NCBI GenBank assembly: GCA_934548045.1
Contig: CAKTEM010000014.1
Coordinates: 1-63,306, forward strand
DNA: 63,306 nucleotides
Reading direction: 5' to 3'
Source of the DNA: an uncultured Faecalibacterium sp.
GTDB lineage: Bacteria; Bacillota; Clostridia; Oscillospirales; Ruminococcaceae
Shown: piece by piece, positions 61,006-63,306 of the stretch
Layout: every line of letters starts with the position of its first letter
Position numbering within the stretch: position 1 is the stretch's first letter
Position numbers and translations under genes: made by a program
The notes under the pieces: model-generated
The model's input: only the letters and a program-made list of their open reading frames with translations
The model's database searches: none
Told to the model about the DNA's origin: nothing

Positions 61006-62342
61006 CGGACTGCCTCCTCCCGAACCATCCGCTGCGCCGTATAGGGTGCAACGCCCTGCGCAATGAGATTGTCCACCGCAGGCGGCGTGAACATGCTCAG
61101 CTGCTCGACACCGCCGCTGAACACATTCGGGTCGATGAGGGCGCGTGTGATACGCTCCCGGCCTGCACTTCCACGGCCCGGATGCGCACCGGCAAAGCCC
61201 CGGCAGGTGATGAAATACTGCGCCCGTTTCAGGACGACACCCATCCGTTTCAACTCGTCCAGACCCAGCGTCGCCTGCTTCCGGGCATCCCGGATGCGCC
61301 GCGCGCTCTTGGGGCCGATGCCCGGCACGCGCAGCAGCATCTCGAAGGGCGCACGGTTGACATCCACCGGGAACAGTGCGTAATGCTGGATGGCCCAGTT
61401 GCACTTCGGGTCAAGATAGGGGTTGAAATTCTGGTTCTCTTTGTCCAGAATTTCATCCGCCCGGAACTGATAGAACCGGAGCAGCCAGTCGGCCTGATAG
61501 AGCCGATGCTCACGCAGCAGCGGCGGCTTGGTGTCCAGCGCAGGCAGACGGGTATCCTCCGACACCGGGATATAGGCCGAATAGAAGACCCGTTTCAGGC
61601 CGTATTTCTGGTACATGCCCTCGGTCAGCTGCAAAATATGGTAGTCCGTCTCGGGCGACGCTCCCACGATCATCTGGGTGCTCTGGCCGGCCGGCGCGAA
61701 CTTCGGGGCCTTGCGGTAGAGGGCGACTTCCTCTTTGTTGGCCTGCCCAGAAACCGAAATCTGTTTCATCGGGCGGAAGATGGAATGTCTGCCCTTGTCC
61801 GGGGCCAGCAGATGCAGGCTCTTTTCGCTGGGCAGCTCCACATTCACACTCAGGCGGTCGGCCAGATAGCCGAGCTGCTGGATGAGTTCCGGGCTGGCTC
61901 CGGGGATCGCCTTGGCGTGGATATAGCCGCCGAAGTGGTACTCGTTCCGCAGCAGGCGCAGCACCGACAGCATCCGCTCGGTGGTATAGTCCGGGTTCAC
62001 CAGCACCGCGCTCGAGAGAAACAGACCCTCGATATAGTTCCGGCGATAGAACTCGATGGTAAGTTCCGCCAGTTCCCGGGGCGAAAAGGTCGCGCGCGGC
62101 ACATCGTTGGACTTCCGGTTAACGCAGTAGCTGCAATCGAAGGCGCAGCAATTCGTCATCAAAACTTTGAGCAGACTCACGCAGCGGCCGTCCGCTGTAA
62201 AAGCGTGACAGCAGCCCGGCGCGTAACAGCTGCCGATGCTGCCTGCCTTGGCCGAACGGGATGCGCCGCTCGAGGTGCAAGCGACATCGTATTTCGCGCT
62301 GTCGGCCAAAATCGTGAGTTTTTCCATCAATGACTGTTCCAT
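60984..62342 (-). CDS. TIGR03916-family putative DNA modification/repair radical SAM protein
   Basis: 452 residues. An N-terminal Cys cluster (SCYAPGCCHAF), the radical SAM motif CAFDCSYC (C-x3-C-x2-C), and a C-terminal helix-hairpin-helix (RVPGIGPKSARRIRDAR) suited to binding DNA. Start at 62342 or at M6 (62327). It is probably a DNA lesion enzyme working with TIGR03915. Confidence 0.88.
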   Translation of the reverse strand: MEQSLMEKLTILADSAKYDVACTSSGASRSAKAGSIGSCYAPGCCHAFTADGRCVSLLKVLMTNCCAFDCSYCVNRKSNDVPRATFSPRELAELTIEFYRRNYIEGLFLSSAVLVNPDYTTERMLSVLRLLRNEYHFGGYIHAKAIPGASPELIQQLGYLADRLSVNVELPSEKSLHLLAPDKGRHSIFRPMKQISVSGQANKEEVALYRKAPKFAPAGQSTQMIVGASPETDYHILQLTEGMYQKYGLKRVFYSAYIPVSEDTRLPALDTKPPLLREHRLYQADWLLRFYQFRADEILDKENQNFNPYLDPKCNWAIQHYALFPVDVNRAPFEMLLRVPGIGPKSARRIRDARKQATLGLDELKRMGVVLKRAQYFITCRGFAGAHPGRGSAGRERITRALIDPNVFSGGVEQLSMFTPPAVDNLIAQGVAPYTAQRMVREEAVRCLSKAL

Positions 62343-62362
62343 ACGTCTATCTTACTGGAAAA

Positions 62363-62995
62363 TTACCACTTGGCTTTGGTCTCGACCACACGGCCTGCGA
62401 TGTGCAGGCGGTTGAGGTCTTCGCCCTTGATGACCAGCTCATTGTAAGCCGGGTTGAAGGGCTGCAGCACGACGCAGTTGCCGCGCTGGAGGTAACGTTT
62501 CAGGGTACCTTCGCCCTCGTCGCCGTAGACCAGCACGCCGAGGTCGCCGTTTTCCAGCGTATCCTGCTTGTGGACAAGGGCAAGGTCGCCGTCCTGAATA
62601 CGGGGTTCCATGCTGTCACCCCGGACGACGAGATAGAAATAGTTGGCAGGGTCTTTGACACGGGCATACTCCTGACCGTAATCTTCCTCAAAGGCCAGTG
62701 CGCCGTACCCTGCTTTCACGGTGCCAATGACCGGGATCAGACTCTCGGCGTAGTTGCCGAAGAAGCGTTCCTCCGGGCTGCTGGCGTTGGAAAGAGGACG
62801 GTAGAGGCCCAGCAGGTAATCTGCCGTGGTGTTCAACAGTTCGGCAATGCGTGCGACCGTCGTGGGATCGGGCGAGGATTTGCCGCTTTCCCACTTTCCG
62901 ACCGCCTGCTGGGTCACTCCCAGTTTGGACGCAAGCTCAGCCTGGCTCATTCCCTGCTGCTTGCGGCACTTTTTTAAAAGTTCTGAAAACGACAT
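62363..62995 (-). CDS. XRE/S24 (LexA-like) self-cleaving repressor
   Basis: 210 residues from the ATG at 62995 with AAAGGAG ahead. An N-terminal Cro-type helix-turn-helix (KKCRKQQGMSQAELASKLGV) and a C-terminal S24 peptidase domain. The cleavage dipeptide Ala-Gly is in VKAGYGAL, the catalytic serine in GDSMEP and the lysine in GTLKRY. It resembles phage CI and ImmR/HdiR-type SOS-responsive repressors rather than LexA itself. No phage genes are adjacent. Confidence 0.9.
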   Translation of the reverse strand: MSFSELLKKCRKQQGMSQAELASKLGVTQQAVGKWESGKSSPDPTTVARIAELLNTTADYLLGLYRPLSNASSPEERFFGNYAESLIPVIGTVKAGYGALAFEEDYGQEYARVKDPANYFYLVVRGDSMEPRIQDGDLALVHKQDTLENGDLGVLVYGDEGEGTLKRYLQRGNCVVLQPFNPAYNELVIKGEDLNRLHIAGRVVETKAKW

Positions 62996-63040
62996 CGTTC
63001 TGCACTCCTTTATCTCAGTGGCTCCTGGATTCGTGTTTTC

Positions 63041-63069
63041 ATTATACAACAAAAAGGTGTTTGTGTAAA
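63041..63069 (-). promoter_or_regulatory. Promoter of the S24 repressor gene
   Basis: On the minus strand TTTACA (63064-63069), 17-nt spacer, TATAAT (63041-63046). Confidence 0.75.
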
Positions 63070-63151
63070 GAGAAATCCAGAAATTCCATCGAAGAAAGGT
63101 TGTTAGTGTTTCGTATTCTGCTCAATTTGTGCAGAAATTTCAAAATAGGGG

Positions 63152-63180
63152 TTGACAGTTGGCCGGAAATCTGGTAAATT
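63152..63180 (+). promoter_or_regulatory. Promoter of tRNA-Ser
   Basis: TTGACA (63152-63157), 17-nt spacer, TAAATT (63175-63180). Confidence 0.75.
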
Positions 63181-63229
63181 AAGTAGGCATCCGGTACGGT
63201 TTGTACCTCATGTCCACGAGGAAACAGAT

Positions 63230-63306
63230 GGAGAGATGTCCGAGTGGTTTAAGGAAGCAGTCTTGAAAACTGCCGTACGGCAACGTACCGTGGGTTCGAA
63301 TCCCAC
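63230..63306 (+). tRNA. tRNA-Ser (anticodon TGA), 3' end cut by the window
   Basis: Acceptor GGAGAGA, class II layout with a long variable arm (GTACGGCAACGTAC), anticodon stem CAGT/ACTG around CTTGAAA, T-loop GGGTTCGAATCCC. The acceptor 3' strand lies beyond the window. Confidence 0.9.

Noticed and set aside
61006..61404. Upstream extension of the TIGR03915 gene
   Set aside because: It is antisense-like, overlaps the radical SAM gene deeply, and the family N-terminus begins just after 61005.

Overview
The window looks like a gut Oscillospiraceae chromosome, most likely Faecalibacterium or a close relative. This rests on GC-rich housekeeping DNA with Firmicutes-type gene neighbourhoods (ruvC-ruvA-ruvB, ecfA1-ecfA2-ecfT-truA, a ClpE-like ATPase) and the paired TIGR03915/TIGR03916 genes. 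The assignment is inference; no marker gene was searched.

Layout. (1) About 1-12,030 is an accessory or mobile region read leftward. A helix-turn-helix protein, an XRE regulator, a catalytically dead serine recombinase and an active-looking large serine recombinase come first. Two small proteins that share a domain with the recombinase tail and two ParB-like proteins follow, joined by 4-bp overlaps, then a tail of small orphan genes, a bacterial PARG and two metallophosphoesterases. (2) About 12,048-29,550 is a leftward surface-polysaccharide locus: glycosyltransferases, acyltransferases, flippase, polymerase, a radical SAM/SPASM protein, a sugar nucleotidyltransferase and a GlmM-GlmS chimera. 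It carries four poly-G tracts of 8-11 nt. Two of them frameshift a glycosyltransferase and an acyltransferase, and a third puts the natural start of another acyltransferase out of frame. This is the pattern of phase variation by slipped-strand mispairing. (3) tRNA-Pro, then glnS, an FMN-binding protein, a LRR/VWA/MoxR trio and an AEC transporter read rightward. (4) About 37,423-49,994 is core genes read leftward: clpE, cvpA, a DUF5711-like gene, truA, the ECF module, an rRNA methyltransferase, glmM, ruvB, ruvA and ruvC. (5) About 50,150-58,333 reads rightward: tRNA-Val, MazG-like, methyltransferase, a DUF2178-type/XRE pair, a solute-binding lipoprotein, a GGDEF-EAL protein and an RpiR regulator. 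(6) From 58,377 on are patB/malY, a cyclophilin, the TIGR03915/03916 pair, an S24-type repressor and a truncated tRNA-Ser.

Strongest unusual signals: the poly-G phase-variable polysaccharide locus; two copies of a structured RNA with covarying stem pairs, one just upstream of the GlmM-GlmS chimera; the chimera itself; and the recombinase island, in which the recombinase C-terminus, a 230-aa protein and a 119-aa protein share one domain beside a dead recombinase paralogue and two ParB-like proteins.
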